Below, piece by piece: positions 9,080-19,024 of a DNA stretch of 64,000 bases. The stretch is from the NCBI RefSeq assembly GCF_900119075.1, contig NZ_FPIP01000012.1:23893-87892 (forward strand). Direction: 5' to 3'. The stretch's first letter is position 1. The number at the start of each line of letters is the position of its first letter. Source of the stretch: Ruminococcus flavefaciens. Lineage in GTDB: Bacteria > Bacillota > Clostridia > Oscillospirales > Ruminococcaceae. The position numbers and the translations under genes are program-made. A model generated the notes under the pieces. The model worked only from the letters and a program-made list of their open reading frames with translations, did no database searches and was not told the origin of the DNA.

Positions 9080-9983
9080 TGCGAACACCTCCTACAAGTC
9101 CCATGAAGTAATTTTCGAGGCTCTCGTGGCTCTCGGTCATGGAGTTAACAAAGCAATTCTTCTCATTCAGCGCAAGAACGAGAGGAGTTACCTGCATAGG
9201 AGTGAAAATATCAGCCTCATTGGGTGAATATATCCTGTATTCAGCCTTCATGCCGTCAAGAACCTCTGCCAGAAGCTTAGTATCGTTGACGTTGAGGTGG
9301 ATAGAGCGGCGGCTGACGTGTTCAAGCTCCTCGGCGCTCATTTCCTTGATGACGTGACCTCTTTCGATGAATCCGTAGTGAGTGGCAAGACGTGAGAGCT
9401 CGTCAAGGATATGGCTGGAGATAAGTATGGTGATACCCTTTTCGCGGTTGAGCTTCAGTATCATCTCGCGGACCTCCATGATACCCTGTGGGTCAAGACC
9501 GTTGATAGGCTCGTCAAGAACGAGAAACTCGGGGTCACCCACCAGAGAAAAGGCGATTCCAAGCCTCTGACGCATACCGAGGGAGAAGTTCTTGGCCTTT
9601 TTGTTACCGGTATTTCCAAGTCCCACAAGCTTTAGTATCTCGTCCAGCTTTTCATCTGAGATACCAAGTGCCTTGGTCTGCTGTATAAGGTTGTCCTTTG
9701 CGGACATTTCGGGGTGAAGTGACGGAGTTTCAACAACAGCGCCTATTTTTCGGCGCTTTGCAAGTATATCAGCGTCGGTATTCTTTGTCCCGAAGAGAGT
9801 GAACTCTCCCGAGGACGGGTTATTCAGCCCCGTAACTATACGGATAAGGGTAGTTTTGCCTGCGCCGTTTCTTCCGACCATACCGTAGATAGAGCCCTTG
9901 GGAACATTTATGGTAAAATCGGTGAGAGCGTTGAATTTTCCGTATTTCTTACAAAGCTGCTGAGTCTGAAGAACATATTCCAT
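9072..9983 (-). CDS. ABC transporter ATP-binding protein (BcrA-like)
   Basis: ATPase subunit of 303 residues partnering the overlapping permease. Walker A is GRNGAGKTT near residue 39, the signature reads FSLGMRQRLGIA near 137, and Walker B is FLVLDEPINGLDP near 159, followed by the switch His in SSHIL. The C-terminal 90 residues beyond the nucleotide-binding domain match the length of the bacitracin/lantibiotic exporter group. First gene of a two-gene unit; the tuf terminator lies just upstream, so it needs its own promoter, which I could not pin down in the short gap. Confidence 0.92.
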   Translation of the reverse strand: MEYVLQTQQLCKKYGKFNALTDFTINVPKGSIYGMVGRNGAGKTTLIRIVTGLNNPSSGEFTLFGTKNTDADILAKRRKIGAVVETPSLHPEMSAKDNLIQQTKALGISDEKLDEILKLVGLGNTGNKKAKNFSLGMRQRLGIAFSLVGDPEFLVLDEPINGLDPQGIMEVREMILKLNREKGITILISSHILDELSRLATHYGFIERGHVIKEMSAEELEHVSRRSIHLNVNDTKLLAEVLDGMKAEYRIYSPNEADIFTPMQVTPLVLALNEKNCFVNSMTESHESLENYFMGLVGGVRNA

Positions 9984-10016
9984 GTTTGTACCCTGCCTTT
10001 TGTATTGATATTATGT

Positions 10017-10050
10017 AAAAAGGCGGTCATGCCACTTGGCACGACCGCCT
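10017..10050 (-). terminator. terminator of tuf
   Basis: GC-rich inverted repeat (AGGCGGTC...GACCGCCT) followed on the minus strand by T5. It separates tuf from the ABC exporter genes. Confidence 0.9.
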
Positions 10051-10079
10051 AAAGTCGTTGATAATTAAAGTATCAAAGA

Positions 10080-11279
10080 TTATTCGTTGATCTTTGTAAC
10101 AACGCCTGAACCAACTGTTCTACCACCCTCACGGATAGCGAAACGGAGTCCCTCTTCGATAGCGATAGGAGTGATGAGCTCAACGTCCATAGCAACGTTA
10201 TCGCCAGGCATACACATTTCCTTGTCAGCAGGGAGAGATACAACACCAGTAACGTCAGTTGTTCTGAAGTAGAACTGAGGTCTGTAGTTGTTGAAGAAAG
10301 GAGTATGACGGCCGCCCTCTTCCTTCTTCAGTACGTAAACCTGACCGCTGAACTTTGTGTGTGGGTGAATTGAGCCTGGCTTACAAAGAACCTGTCCACG
10401 CTCAACCTGATCTCTTGTGATACCACGGAGAAGAGCACCAACGTTATCACCAGCCTCACAGAAGTCAAGAGTCTTTCTGAACATTTCAAGACCTGTAACA
10501 ACTGTGTTGAGCTTCTCGTCAGAAAGACCAACGATCTCAACAGGCTCGTTTACGTTGAGCTTTCCACGCTCTACTCTACCTGTAACAACAGTACCACGAC
10601 CGGAAATTGTCATAGTATCCTCGATAGGCATAAGGAATGGCTTAGCATCGTCTCTCTCAGGGCTTGGGATGAACTCATCAACAGCGTCCATGAGGTCGAG
10701 GATTGGCTTGTAAGCAGGATCGCTAAGATCATCTGGAGCTTCGAGAGCCTTAAGAGCAGAACCCTTGATGATAGGAGTATCATCGCCAGGGAAGTCATAG
10801 CTTGAGAGAAGGTCACGGATGTCCATCTCAACGAGCTCGAGGAGCTCTTCGTCGTCAACCTGATCAGCCTTGTTCATGAATACAACGATTGCAGGAACGC
10901 CAACCTGACGAGCGAGAAGGATGTGCTCTCTTGTCTGAGCCATAGGGCCATCAGAAGCAGCAACAACGAGGATAGCGCCGTCCATCTGAGCAGCACCAGT
11001 GATCATGTTCTTAACGTAGTCAGCGTGACCAGGGCAGTCAACGTGAGCATAGTGACGCTTGTCTGTCTCGTACTCAACGTGAGCTGTATTGATTGTGATA
11101 CCACGCTCTCTCTCTTCTGGAGCCTTATCGATCATATCGTAAGCCTCATACTGAGCCTGACCCTTCAGAGCGAGAGTCTTTGTGATAGCAGCAGTAAGAG
11201 TAGTCTTACCGTGGTCAACGTGTCCGATTGTACCAATGTTTACATGGGGTTTGGTTCTTTCAAATTTAGCCTTAGCCAT
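10080..11279 (-). CDS. tuf: elongation factor Tu
   Basis: Delivers aminoacyl-tRNA to the ribosome; 399 residues, full length. GTPase motifs are GHVDHGKTT (P-loop), DCPGHADY (switch II) and NKAD; the effector region reads RGITIN. Domains 2 and 3 are intact to the GRTVGSGVV end. Start ATG is preceded by AAGGAGGA. It is last in the str cluster but is separated from fusA by a hairpin and has its own promoter, which would allow higher output than the ribosomal genes. Confidence 0.99.
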   Translation of the reverse strand: MAKAKFERTKPHVNIGTIGHVDHGKTTLTAAITKTLALKGQAQYEAYDMIDKAPEERERGITINTAHVEYETDKRHYAHVDCPGHADYVKNMITGAAQMDGAILVVAASDGPMAQTREHILLARQVGVPAIVVFMNKADQVDDEELLELVEMDIRDLLSSYDFPGDDTPIIKGSALKALEAPDDLSDPAYKPILDLMDAVDEFIPSPERDDAKPFLMPIEDTMTISGRGTVVTGRVERGKLNVNEPVEIVGLSDEKLNTVVTGLEMFRKTLDFCEAGDNVGALLRGITRDQVERGQVLCKPGSIHPHTKFSGQVYVLKKEEGGRHTPFFNNYRPQFYFRTTDVTGVVSLPADKEMCMPGDNVAMDVELITPIAIEEGLRFAIREGGRTVGSGVVTKINE

Positions 11280-11324
11280 TGGAAAATTCCTCCTTAGAAT
11301 AGATTTCAGAAATCTGTATATATT

Positions 11325-11353
11325 ATTATACCAGATTATTTTGGTAAATTCAA
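11325..11353 (-). promoter_or_regulatory. tuf promoter
   Basis: On the minus strand TTGAAT, 17-base spacer, TATAAT (plus coordinates of the -10: 11325-11330), about 45 bases before the tuf start. Confidence 0.8.
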
Positions 11354-11402
11354 GTGTTTCAGTAAAAAAATATTAGCTGAACCACATGATTTTGTAAATT
11401 TT

Positions 11403-11436
11403 GCCCGTTTTACACAAGTTTCCGCATAAAACGGGC
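11403..11436 (-). terminator. hairpin after fusA (partial terminator)
   Basis: Ten-base perfect stem GCCCGTTTTA/TAAAACGGGC with a 14-base loop; the downstream tract on the minus strand is only AAAATTT, so termination may be partial. Confidence 0.65.
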
Positions 11437-11447
11437 GGAATATTCAA

Positions 11448-13526
11448 TTAGTTCTTAGCTCTGTTAGCCATGATCTTTTCAGCGATGCTCTTTGGAACTT
11501 CCTCATAGCTGTGAGGCTCCATAGTATACTGACCGCGTCCCTGTGTGTTGGAACGGAGATCACTTGTATAACCGAACATTTCTGAAAGAGGTACGAGAGC
11601 GTCGACCTGGATAGAACCTGATCTTGACTCCTGTCCCTGGATCTGTCCGCGGCGAGAGCTGAGGTCACCGATAACTGTTCCGAGGTAATCATCAGGAACG
11701 ATAACTGCAACCTTCATAACAGGCTCCATGAGAACTGCGTTAGCCTGCTTGAGAGCTTCCTTGAAAGCGATAGAACCAGCGATCTTGAATGCCATTTCTG
11801 ACGAGTCAACTTCGTGATATGATCCATCGTAAAGCTCAACCTTAACGTCAACTACTTCGTAGCCGGCAAGGATACCAGCCTTCATAGCGCCCTGGATACC
11901 TGCGTCAACAGCAGGGATATACTCCTTGGGGATAGAACCGCCGACAACGGCGTTCTTGAACTCGTAGCCCTTACCTGACTCATTAGGCTCAACACGGATC
12001 TTAACGTGACCGTACTGACCTGAACCACCGGACTGCTTCTTGTACTTGTAGTCGATGTCAGCTTTGCCCTTGATAGTTTCCTTATAAGCAACCTGAGGAG
12101 CACCAACATTAGCCTCGACCTTGAACTCACGGAGGAGACGGTCAACGATAATATCGAGGTGAAGCTCACCCATACCTGCGATGATAGTCTGACCTGTTTC
12201 CTCATCTGTCCATGTCTTGAAGGTAGGATCCTCTTCAGCAAGCTTTGCGAGAGCAATACCCATCTTTTCCTGACCTGCCTTTGTCTTAGGCTCGATAGCG
12301 AGCTGGATAACAGGCTCAGGGAATTCCATGGATTCGAGAATGATCGGGTGCTTTTCATCACAGAGTGTATCACCTGTGGTTGTATTCTTAAGACCAACAG
12401 CTGCGGCAATATCGCCTGAGTAAACAGTTGTGAGGTCCTTTCTGTGGTTAGCGTGCATCTGAACGATACGGCCGAAACGCTCCTTAGTGTCCTTTGTAGC
12501 GTTGAGAACTGTATCACCCTGATTTACGACACCTGAGTATACACGGAAGAACGCAAGCTTACCAACGAATGGGTCAGTAGCGATCTTGAATGCGAGAGCT
12601 GAGAATGGCTCGTTATCAGAAGAAGGTCTTTCCTCTTCCTCATCTGTATCAGGGTTAACACCCTTGATAGCCGGAACATCGAGCGGAGAAGGCATATAGT
12701 CGATGATAGCATCGAGGAGCTTCTGAACGCCCTTGTTCTTGTATGAAGTACCGCATGTTACAGGAACCATGTGGTTAGCAATGGTAGCCTTTCTGATGCA
12801 GGTCTTGATCTCGTCCTGAGAAAGCTCGCCCTCTTCGAAGTATTTCTCCATAAGAGCCTCATCCTGCTCAGCAACGTGCTCAACCATTTCATCGTGGTAC
12901 TTCTGAGCGATCTCCTTCATATCGTCGGGGATATCCTCGACCTTGATATCTGTACCGAGATCGTTTGTATAAATGTAAGCCTTCATCTCAACGAGGTCGA
13001 TGATACCTCTGAATGAGTCCTCAGCGCCGATAGGGAGCTGGATCGGAACGGCATTACACTTGAGTCTGTCCTTCATCATGTCGATAACATGATAGAAATC
13101 AGCACCCATAATGTCCATCTTATTTACATAAGCCATACGGGGTACTTTATAGTTATCAGCCTGTCTCCAAACGGTTTCAGACTGTGGCTCAACACCGCCC
13201 TTAGCACAGAGAACTGTTACAGAGCCGTCGAGTACACGGAGTGAACGCTCAACCTCAACTGTAAAGTCAACGTGGCCAGGAGTGTCGATGATATTAAGTC
13301 TGTGGCCTGCCCAGTAGCAAGTAGTAGCAGCGGAAGTAATTGTGATACCTCTCTCCTGCTCCTGCTCCATCCAGTCCATAGTAGCGGAACCTTCGTGTGT
13401 TTCACCGATCTTGTGGTTAACACCTGTGTAGAAAAGGATACGCTCTGTGGTAGTGGTCTTACCTGCGTCAATGTGGGCCATTATGCCGATATTTCTTGTA
13501 TTTTCAAGTGAACAATCTCTTGACAT
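11448..13526 (-). CDS. fusA: elongation factor G
   Basis: Translocase GTPase, 692 residues, full family length. Motifs: [38 protein letters not shown]. The effector segment is [13 protein letters not shown]. Domains III-V continue to the C terminus with no frameshift. It lies 24 bases after rpsG in the str operon and is followed by a hairpin before tuf. Confidence 0.99.
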   Translation of the reverse strand: MSRDCSLENTRNIGIMAHIDAGKTTTTERILFYTGVNHKIGETHEGSATMDWMEQEQERGITITSAATTCYWAGHRLNIIDTPGHVDFTVEVERSLRVLDGSVTVLCAKGGVEPQSETVWRQADNYKVPRMAYVNKMDIMGADFYHVIDMMKDRLKCNAVPIQLPIGAEDSFRGIIDLVEMKAYIYTNDLGTDIKVEDIPDDMKEIAQKYHDEMVEHVAEQDEALMEKYFEEGELSQDEIKTCIRKATIANHMVPVTCGTSYKNKGVQKLLDAIIDYMPSPLDVPAIKGVNPDTDEEEERPSSDNEPFSALAFKIATDPFVGKLAFFRVYSGVVNQGDTVLNATKDTKERFGRIVQMHANHRKDLTTVYSGDIAAAVGLKNTTTGDTLCDEKHPIILESMEFPEPVIQLAIEPKTKAGQEKMGIALAKLAEEDPTFKTWTDEETGQTIIAGMGELHLDIIVDRLLREFKVEANVGAPQVAYKETIKGKADIDYKYKKQSGGSGQYGHVKIRVEPNESGKGYEFKNAVVGGSIPKEYIPAVDAGIQGAMKAGILAGYEVVDVKVELYDGSYHEVDSSEMAFKIAGSIAFKEALKQANAVLMEPVMKVAVIVPDDYLGTVIGDLSSRRGQIQGQESRSGSIQVDALVPLSEMFGYTSDLRSNTQGRGQYTMEPHSYEEVPKSIAEKIMANRAKN

Positions 13527-13550
13527 AATTTACTCCTTTTACAAAGACGC

Positions 13551-14021
13551 TTACCAGCGGTAGTGAGCAAACGCCTTGTTTGCCTCTGCCATCTTGTGAG
13601 TATCGTCACGCTTCTTGCAAGCACCGCCTGTGCCGTTGAGAGCGTCGAGTATCTCACCTGCGAGTCTTTCCTTCATAGTCTTCTCGTTTCTCTCTCTGGA
13701 ATACTTTGTGATCCAGCGGAGACCGAGAGTCTGACGTCTCTCAGGACGAACCTCCATAGGAACCTGGTAAGTAGCACCACCGAGACGGCGAGCCTTTACC
13801 TCAAGCTCAGGCATGATATTTTCCATAGCCTGCTGGAACACCTCAAGAGCGTCCTTGCCTGTCTTTTCAGCTACGATCTCAAATGCACCGTAAACTATTT
13901 TCTGCGCTACGCCCTTCTTACCGTCTAACATGATATTGTTGATCAGACGTGTAACGAGCTTTGAATTGTATACAGGATCCTGTAATACATCACGCTTTGC
14001 GATTTTACCTCTTCTTGGCAT
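13551..14021 (-). CDS. rpsG: 30S ribosomal protein S7
   Basis: Primary assembly protein of the small-subunit head, 156 residues, full length (PRRGKIAKR start, [13 protein letters not shown]-like block, FAHYRW end). Start follows a GGAGGG ribosome binding site. Unusually, it is separated from rpsL by a 226-base gap instead of the usual few tens of bases. Confidence 0.99.
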   Translation of the reverse strand: MPRRGKIAKRDVLQDPVYNSKLVTRLINNIMLDGKKGVAQKIVYGAFEIVAEKTGKDALEVFQQAMENIMPELEVKARRLGGATYQVPMEVRPERRQTLGLRWITKYSRERNEKTMKERLAGEILDALNGTGGACKKRDDTHKMAEANKAFAHYRW

Positions 14022-14247
14022 TTTCGCTTCCCTCCTTCATATAGATTAATGAATTCATAGGTACTCAAACCTTGTCGGTTACTGCCCTGTGGGCTTTGCT
14101 TCGCCGACAGGTGTGTCAGGAGCCAATGCAGAGGATCAATCGAATAAATCTATATGATCTCCGCATTACCCTGCGGTAGTAGTTATCCTATATTAATGAA
14201 TGAACGGCATTGTTTATACAGCCAGCCGCTGACTGATGAGAAGTATC
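14022..14247 (-). other. long structured rpsL-rpsG spacer
   Basis: 226 bases without a gene. On the minus strand a stem TGTCGG/CCGACA (around 14075-14111) encloses an inner GCCC/GGGC, and a second small hairpin CCGCA/TGCGG lies around 14160-14175. This could be a leader for S7 control or a processing site; no clear T-run terminator is present. Confidence 0.5.
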
Positions 14248-14664
14248 TTACTTCTGCTTAGGCTTCTTTGCACCGTACTTGGAACGAGCCTGATTACGGT
14301 TAGCAACGCCCTGAGCATCGAGAGTACCTCTGATGATGTGGTAACGCACACCAGGGAGATCCTTAACACGTCCGCCTCTGATAAGAACGACGCTGTGCTC
14401 CTGAAGGTTGTGACCGATACCTGGAATGTAAGAAGTTACTTCGTAGCCGTTTGTGAGCTTAACTCTGGCGATCTTTCTCATAGCTGAGTTAGGCTTCTTA
14501 GGTGTAGCAGTTCTTACAGCTGTGCAAACGCCTCTCTTCTGAGGTGAGCTGAGGTCGATCTGAGTCTTCTTCTTAGCATTGTAGCCCTTCTGGAGAGCAG
14601 GAGCTGTAGACTTTGTCTCAAGATCCTTTCTTCCCTTACGTACGAGCTGGTTAAATGTAGGCAT
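14248..14664 (-). CDS. rpsL: 30S ribosomal protein S12
   Basis: Decoding-centre protein, 138 residues. Start ATG 14664 ([12 protein letters not shown]) is preceded by AAAGGAGGA; an in-frame ATG six codons upstream has no such site. The conserved [11 protein letters not shown] keeps the lysine that is changed in streptomycin-resistant mutants, so the sequence is of the sensitive type. The [15 protein letters not shown] insertion relative to proteobacterial S12 is normal for Gram-positive forms. First gene of the str operon. Confidence 0.98.
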   Translation of the reverse strand: MPTFNQLVRKGRKDLETKSTAPALQKGYNAKKKTQIDLSSPQKRGVCTAVRTATPKKPNSAMRKIARVKLTNGYEVTSYIPGIGHNLQEHSVVLIRGGRVKDLPGVRYHIIRGTLDAQGVANRNQARSKYGAKKPKQK

Positions 14665-14734
14665 ATTTTTCCTCCTTTTCATTAAATATAGTGCGCATAT
14701 ACCTATAAAAGGGTATAGAATCCGCGCATTGATT

Positions 14735-14764
14735 ATTATACCCTAAAAAAGGGCGGCTTGTCAA
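14735..14764 (-). promoter_or_regulatory. str operon promoter
   Basis: Minus strand TTGACA, 18-base spacer, TATAAT (plus coordinates of the -10: 14735-14740), about 70 bases before rpsL. Confidence 0.82.
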
Positions 14765-14851
14765 GGGGATACCTTAAAAAGCCGTCCTTTTTGATTGTTT
14801 TTCGTGATTTTTCCTATTATTGTCTGTAATTTAGACCTTGAGACTTAGCTA

Positions 14852-17665
14852 TTATTTCAGCCATTCTCTCATATCAGCGATAGTTCCGCCGCTTCCGCGG
14901 TAAGCGTAATAGGAAAGAACTATAGAAGCGTCCACTGCATTTACCTTTCCGTTGAAGTCTGCGTCAGCCGCCTCGCGCTTATCCTTGTCAAAGCTTGGCT
15001 GATGACCTGTAGAGGTGCTTGCGTACTCTGTAAGGATATAGCTTGCGTCTACAGCATTTACCTTTCCGTCGCCGTCCACGTCGCCCAGCTTCACCTTAGA
15101 AGGCTGAGGGACTGTTGTGGTAGTAACGGGTGCAGTCGTGGTCGTTGTGACCTTTGTTGTGGTTGTTGTGGTAGTCTTAGGCTTTTCTGTGGTCGATGCT
15201 GTGGTTTTGGTCGTAGTTGAAGTCGTCGATGTTGTGGTTGTTGTAGTTGTAGTGGTAGTTGTAGTTGTAGTAGTGGTAGTTGAAGTTGTTGTCGTAGTTG
15301 TAGTAGTGGTAGTTGTTGTTGTCGTTGTAATAATTGCAGGTCTATACTCAATAAAGAATGTGTGAGAGTCTGAAACATCCTTACCAAGCTCATAGTTATA
15401 AGTTGCAACTGTAACGGTTATGCGCTGACGTCCCACTCTGTTCCTGTCTATATCCATTACAGAATATCCATAACCATAGGGCAGTTCCAGAATGGACTGA
15501 TTCCAAAGGATCTGATGTCTTTCGCCGTTCTCCTCGATACGCCACAGATTTATCCGCATTCCTGCCAGTTCTATATTGTTGTCGAACTGGTTATACTCAA
15601 GCTTGTAAGGATTCTCGGTTATCTCCATTTCAATGCTGAAATCAGCAGGCTTTGCGGTTGTAGTCGTTGTTTCCGTTGTAGTTGCAGTCGTGGTGGTGGT
15701 GGTTGTAGTTGTTGTCTCCTCAACTCTTACCTCAAAATCAGCAGAAGCCGTTACCCACTCACCCACTTCTTCATTATATACCTTATAATTGAGCTTCAGG
15801 CGCTGAGGACCTATCCTGTTGCTGTCGTAATCCCTTACCTCATACTTTTCGGGGAAGGCGATGACCTCTTCGTTCTTGTTGATGAGCTCCTCGTTTTCAC
15901 CGTAGGTATGATATACATTCACTCTGAGTCCTGCAAGCTGCAGCTGTTCGCCAACGGTATATACTATTTTATAAGGGAGCTCCATTACCTCGACTCTCGC
16001 AGTGAAGCGGTTGTCCTTAGCCGTAGTTGTGGTGGTTATCTGCTCCTCAGCAGTTGTAGATGTAGTAATAACGGCAGGATTTACCTCCACATTGAATTCG
16101 GCATATGCAATGGAATCCTGATAGTAATAGCTTACGGATATGGTCTGAGTACCTGCCTTAAGGCTGTCAAAGTCAGACTTTACGATATTCACGCGGTTTC
16201 TTCTGTATGAAGCCTCCGTCATGCTGAGGGGCTCAAGCACCGTATCCTTGTAGCTGCCGTCGCTGTAGAACTCCCTGTATGAGCGGAGCACAGTACCGCC
16301 GCTGAGGTCGAGCTCGTCGCCTATGGTGTATGTAGTCTTGTAGGGCAGACTGCCGATATCCAGCTTTGCGCTTACGCTTATAACGCGCACCTCTGTCGTG
16401 GTAGTCTCTGTAGTTGTCGGTACAGCCGTGGTAGTCGTGGCAGTAGTCGTCTCAGTTGTGGTAGTTTCGGTGACGGTTGTAGTCGTTTCAGGCTGTCTTA
16501 CCTCTACCTCGAAATCAGTAGAGGCTATAGAGTCCTGATAATAGTACATCACGGAAATGGTGCAGACTCCCGCCTTGCTGCTGTCAAAATCAGACTTGCT
16601 GATATTGATATGGTTCATTCTGTATGAAGCGTTTTTCATCATCACAGGCTCAAGAACCGTATCCTGATAGCTGCCGTCGCTGTAGAACTCCCTGTAGGAG
16701 CGGAGCAGAACGCCGCCGCTGAGGTCAAGCTCGTCGCCAACCGTGTAGACAGTCTTGGTGGGGTAGCTGCCGATGTCTATCTTCGCACTTACACTGACCA
16801 CATAGGGTGCTGTAGTAGTCGTTGTGGAGGTTGTAGTAGTTGTTGTAGTTGTGGTGGTAGTGGTCGTTGTAGTCGTTGTTGTGGTCTTTTTGGTAGTTGT
16901 AGTAGTCTTTTTCGTGGTAGTAGTTGTCTTTTTTGTAGTAGTAGATGTTGTTGAAGTAGTTGTGGTCGTTGTGGGCTTTGCAGTAGTTGTTGAAGTCTTG
17001 GGCGGAGGCGCTGTTGTTGCAGGCGCATCGCCCAGAGAAATGAAATTATAGCCGTTTTTTGAAGCATATGATTCCGCAGACGAGCCCTTGTAGCCGCTTA
17101 TAGAACCGCCGTATGAGGACTGTCCTATAGAGGCGCTGTTTGAAATAGTTGGCTTGCCGCCTATGATACGGCAGCTTTGATTGCGTATTGTCACATTCCT
17201 CAGTGCAGAACAGGCTTTGAATGCGTTCAGACCGATAACCGCCACAGAAGCAGGCAGCTCTATACTGCCAAGGCTTTTACACTCCTCAAAGCAGCTCATA
17301 TTCAGGTCAGTTACCGTACTCGCCAGCTTTACCGAGGATATCCTTGTACAGCTTGCAAAAGCGCAGGTTCCCACACTGGTTATGCCCTCGCCTATCTCTA
17401 CCGAGCCTATCCTGTCCCTTATCTTTCCCCACGGGGTGCGGTCAGGAGTATCCCAATAGCCCATTTCGCCGTTTCCCGTGATGACAAGTCTGTCTCCGCT
17501 GAGCTCCCAGTAGGCGTCAACGCCGCACTTGCCCGATTCCTCCACTCTGCTGTCCTCGATTATGTTCATCTGAGGAGAAAGCGCCACAGAAACAGACTTA
17601 GGCGCGGATATTCCTGCGGATATACTCATTACTGCTGCCATAACGGCAGCTAATATTCTCTTCAT
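14852..17665 (-). CDS. secreted LRR/Ig-like/dockerin protein with Thr linkers
   Basis: 937 residues, exported. Signal peptide at residues 1-22. An N-terminal CGVDAYWEL segment and BspA-type leucine-rich repeats (LRR_5) run to about 205. A Thr-only linker spans about 215-287. Four Ig-like units of the Big_3 type (TYTVGDELDLSGG, DFD/DYDSN) lie near 290-390, 426-530, 549-655 and 676-775, each separated by Thr-rich linkers, with a long one at 776-865. A type I dockerin at about 866-930 has two calcium loops (GDVDGDGKVNAVDAS, ADFNGKVNAVDAS). The dockerin implies anchoring to a cellulosome scaffoldin. No catalytic module is present, so an adhesion or structural role is inferred. It follows a paralogue by 32 bases. 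Confidence 0.88.
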   Translation of the reverse strand: MKRILAAVMAAVMSISAGISAPKSVSVALSPQMNIIEDSRVEESGKCGVDAYWELSGDRLVITGNGEMGYWDTPDRTPWGKIRDRIGSVEIGEGITSVGTCAFASCTRISSVKLASTVTDLNMSCFEECKSLGSIELPASVAVIGLNAFKACSALRNVTIRNQSCRIIGGKPTISNSASIGQSSYGGSISGYKGSSAESYASKNGYNFISLGDAPATTAPPPKTSTTTAKPTTTTTTSTTSTTTKKTTTTTKKTTTTTKKTTTTTTTTTTTTTTTTTTTSTTTTTAPYVVSVSAKIDIGSYPTKTVYTVGDELDLSGGVLLRSYREFYSDGSYQDTVLEPVMMKNASYRMNHINISKSDFDSSKAGVCTISVMYYYQDSIASTDFEVEVRQPETTTTVTETTTTETTTATTTTAVPTTTETTTTEVRVISVSAKLDIGSLPYKTTYTIGDELDLSGGTVLRSYREFYSDGSYKDTVLEPLSMTEASYRRNRVNIVKSDFDSLKAGTQTISVSYYYQDSIAYAEFNVEVNPAVITTSTTAEEQITTTTTAKDNRFTARVEVMELPYKIVYTVGEQLQLAGLRVNVYHTYGENEELINKNEEVIAFPEKYEVRDYDSNRIGPQRLKLNYKVYNEEVGEWVTASADFEVRVEETTTTTTTTTTATTTETTTTTAKPADFSIEMEITENPYKLEYNQFDNNIELAGMRINLWRIEENGERHQILWNQSILELPYGYGYSVMDIDRNRVGRQRITVTVATYNYELGKDVSDSHTFFIEYRPAIITTTTTTTTTTTTTTTSTTTTTTTTTTTTTTTTTSTTSTTTKTTASTTEKPKTTTTTTTKVTTTTTAPVTTTTVPQPSKVKLGDVDGDGKVNAVDASYILTEYASTSTGHQPSFDKDKREAADADFNGKVNAVDASIVLSYYAYRGSGGTIADMREWLK

Positions 17666-17697
17666 CGATACCTCTCCATTTCGATAGCGTCAAAGGC

Positions 17698-18951
17698 TCA
17701 GTTCTGCTTCATGTAGTCCTCAAAGGACTTCTTATCGCCTGTGCCTGTTGAATTATAAGCGTAATAAGAGAGGATATAGGAAGCGTCAACAGCATTTACT
17801 GCGCTGTCCTTGTTTACATCTGCCGCCGCAGCCTGCTCTTCTGCAAAGCTCGGAGCATGATTTGTAGATGTGCTTGCGTATTCTGCAAGAACATAGCTTG
17901 CGTCAACAGCGTTTACTGCGCCGTTTGCGTCAACATCGCCGAGCTTAAAGCCGTCTTCGCCTGTAACAGTGACAGTTATCTGTGTTTTATAGCCCTCGGT
18001 GGTGTAGAAGGTTATTGTTGCAGTACCTGCTGATATGCCCTTTACGGTTTTTGCTGTTGCCTCAGCAACGGAAGGTGCAGACGACTCCACGCTCTTGACT
18101 GTCCAGCCGTCTGTGTAAACGTCAGCAGTCTCGCCCACCTTGATGACCTTCTTGCTTATACCGATGCTTATCTTAGGTGTTGTTGTGGTAGTTGTAGCTG
18201 TTGTTGTAGTAGTAGTAGTTGTTGTTGTTGTGGTGGTAGTCGTTGTGGTTGTGGTCGTAGTAGTCGTTGTCGTCGTTGTCGTAGTCGTTGCTTTGGTAGT
18301 AGTCGGAGGAGTGCTGCTGTTTATATTCTCAAATTTATAGCCGCTCTTGTTGGCGTAAGCCTCAGCTGTAGAGCCGGGATATCCCACGATAACGCCTGTG
18401 TACTTATTGTTTCTGTTGGCGGTATCATTGCTTATGGTGTCTTTACCGCCTACGAACTTGCAGGTCTGACTGCGCACGACAACTCTTTTCAGATTATTGC
18501 AGTTCTTCAAGCAATACGAACCAACAGTTGTAAGTCCGCTTGGCAGCTCAATGCTTTCAAGGCTGTCACAGTCCTCAAAACAATTCGTTTCAAGAGTAAT
18601 AAGACTCTGAGGCAGCTTTACCGATGTTGCCTTTACGCAGTTGGAAAAAGCGCACATTCCTATCTTTGTAATACCCTCGCCTACCTCGATAGTGTTTATA
18701 TTATCACGCAAGCTTGCCCATGGAGTAACGCCAGCGCTGTCCCATTTTCCCATTTCGCCGTTTCCCGTGATAGTGAGCTTGCCGTTTTCAAAGTTCCAGT
18801 AAGCGTCGACACCGCACTTGCCTGAATCGGCAACTCTGATGTCCTCAGCGGATATACCGCCCATATCCGTAGTTACCGCGCATACACTCGGAGCCGATAC
18901 AGCTCCCATGCAGATAGCAGCTGAAAGAGCTGCCGCAACAAATTTTTTCAT
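17698..18951 (-). CDS. secreted LRR/Ig-like/dockerin protein, shorter paralogue
   Basis: 417 residues: signal peptide about 1-25, CGVDAYW segment and LRR_5 repeats to about 205, a Thr linker of about 35 residues, one Ig-like unit (ISKKVIKVGETADVY...ISAGTATITF, Big_2-like), then a type I dockerin (GDVDANGAVNAVDAS and ADVNKDSAVNAVDAS). The N-terminal 200 residues are clearly related to the downstream 937-residue protein, so the pair arose by duplication and then exchanged linker and Ig units. ATG follows GGGAGGAA. No promoter was seen in the 73-base gap after trkH. Confidence 0.88.
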   Translation of the reverse strand: MKKFVAAALSAAICMGAVSAPSVCAVTTDMGGISAEDIRVADSGKCGVDAYWNFENGKLTITGNGEMGKWDSAGVTPWASLRDNINTIEVGEGITKIGMCAFSNCVKATSVKLPQSLITLETNCFEDCDSLESIELPSGLTTVGSYCLKNCNNLKRVVVRSQTCKFVGGKDTISNDTANRNNKYTGVIVGYPGSTAEAYANKSGYKFENINSSTPPTTTKATTTTTTTTTTTTTTTTTTTTTTTTTTTTTTATTTTTTPKISIGISKKVIKVGETADVYTDGWTVKSVESSAPSVAEATAKTVKGISAGTATITFYTTEGYKTQITVTVTGEDGFKLGDVDANGAVNAVDASYVLAEYASTSTNHAPSFAEEQAAAADVNKDSAVNAVDASYILSYYAYNSTGTGDKKSFEDYMKQN

Positions 18952-18993
18952 GTTAAATTCCTCCCATTTTAATCTTTTTACGTATTAATAAAA

Positions 18994-19019
18994 CAGCGGA
19001 ACGTCCCCACGCTCCGCTG
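18994..19019 (-). terminator. terminator of trkH
   Basis: Stem CAGCGGA/TCCGCTG with a nearly paired inner part; the minus strand continues TTTTATTA. Confidence 0.75.
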
Positions 19020-19024
19020 CATTA

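Noticed and set aside
15091..15408. Leu/Gln-rich and Val-rich open frames over the poly-Thr coding tracts (also 15117-15365, 16789-17067, 16824-17051, 18140-18340)
   Set aside because: They are antisense or shifted readings of ACN repeats; low complexity, no ribosome binding sites, and no other support.
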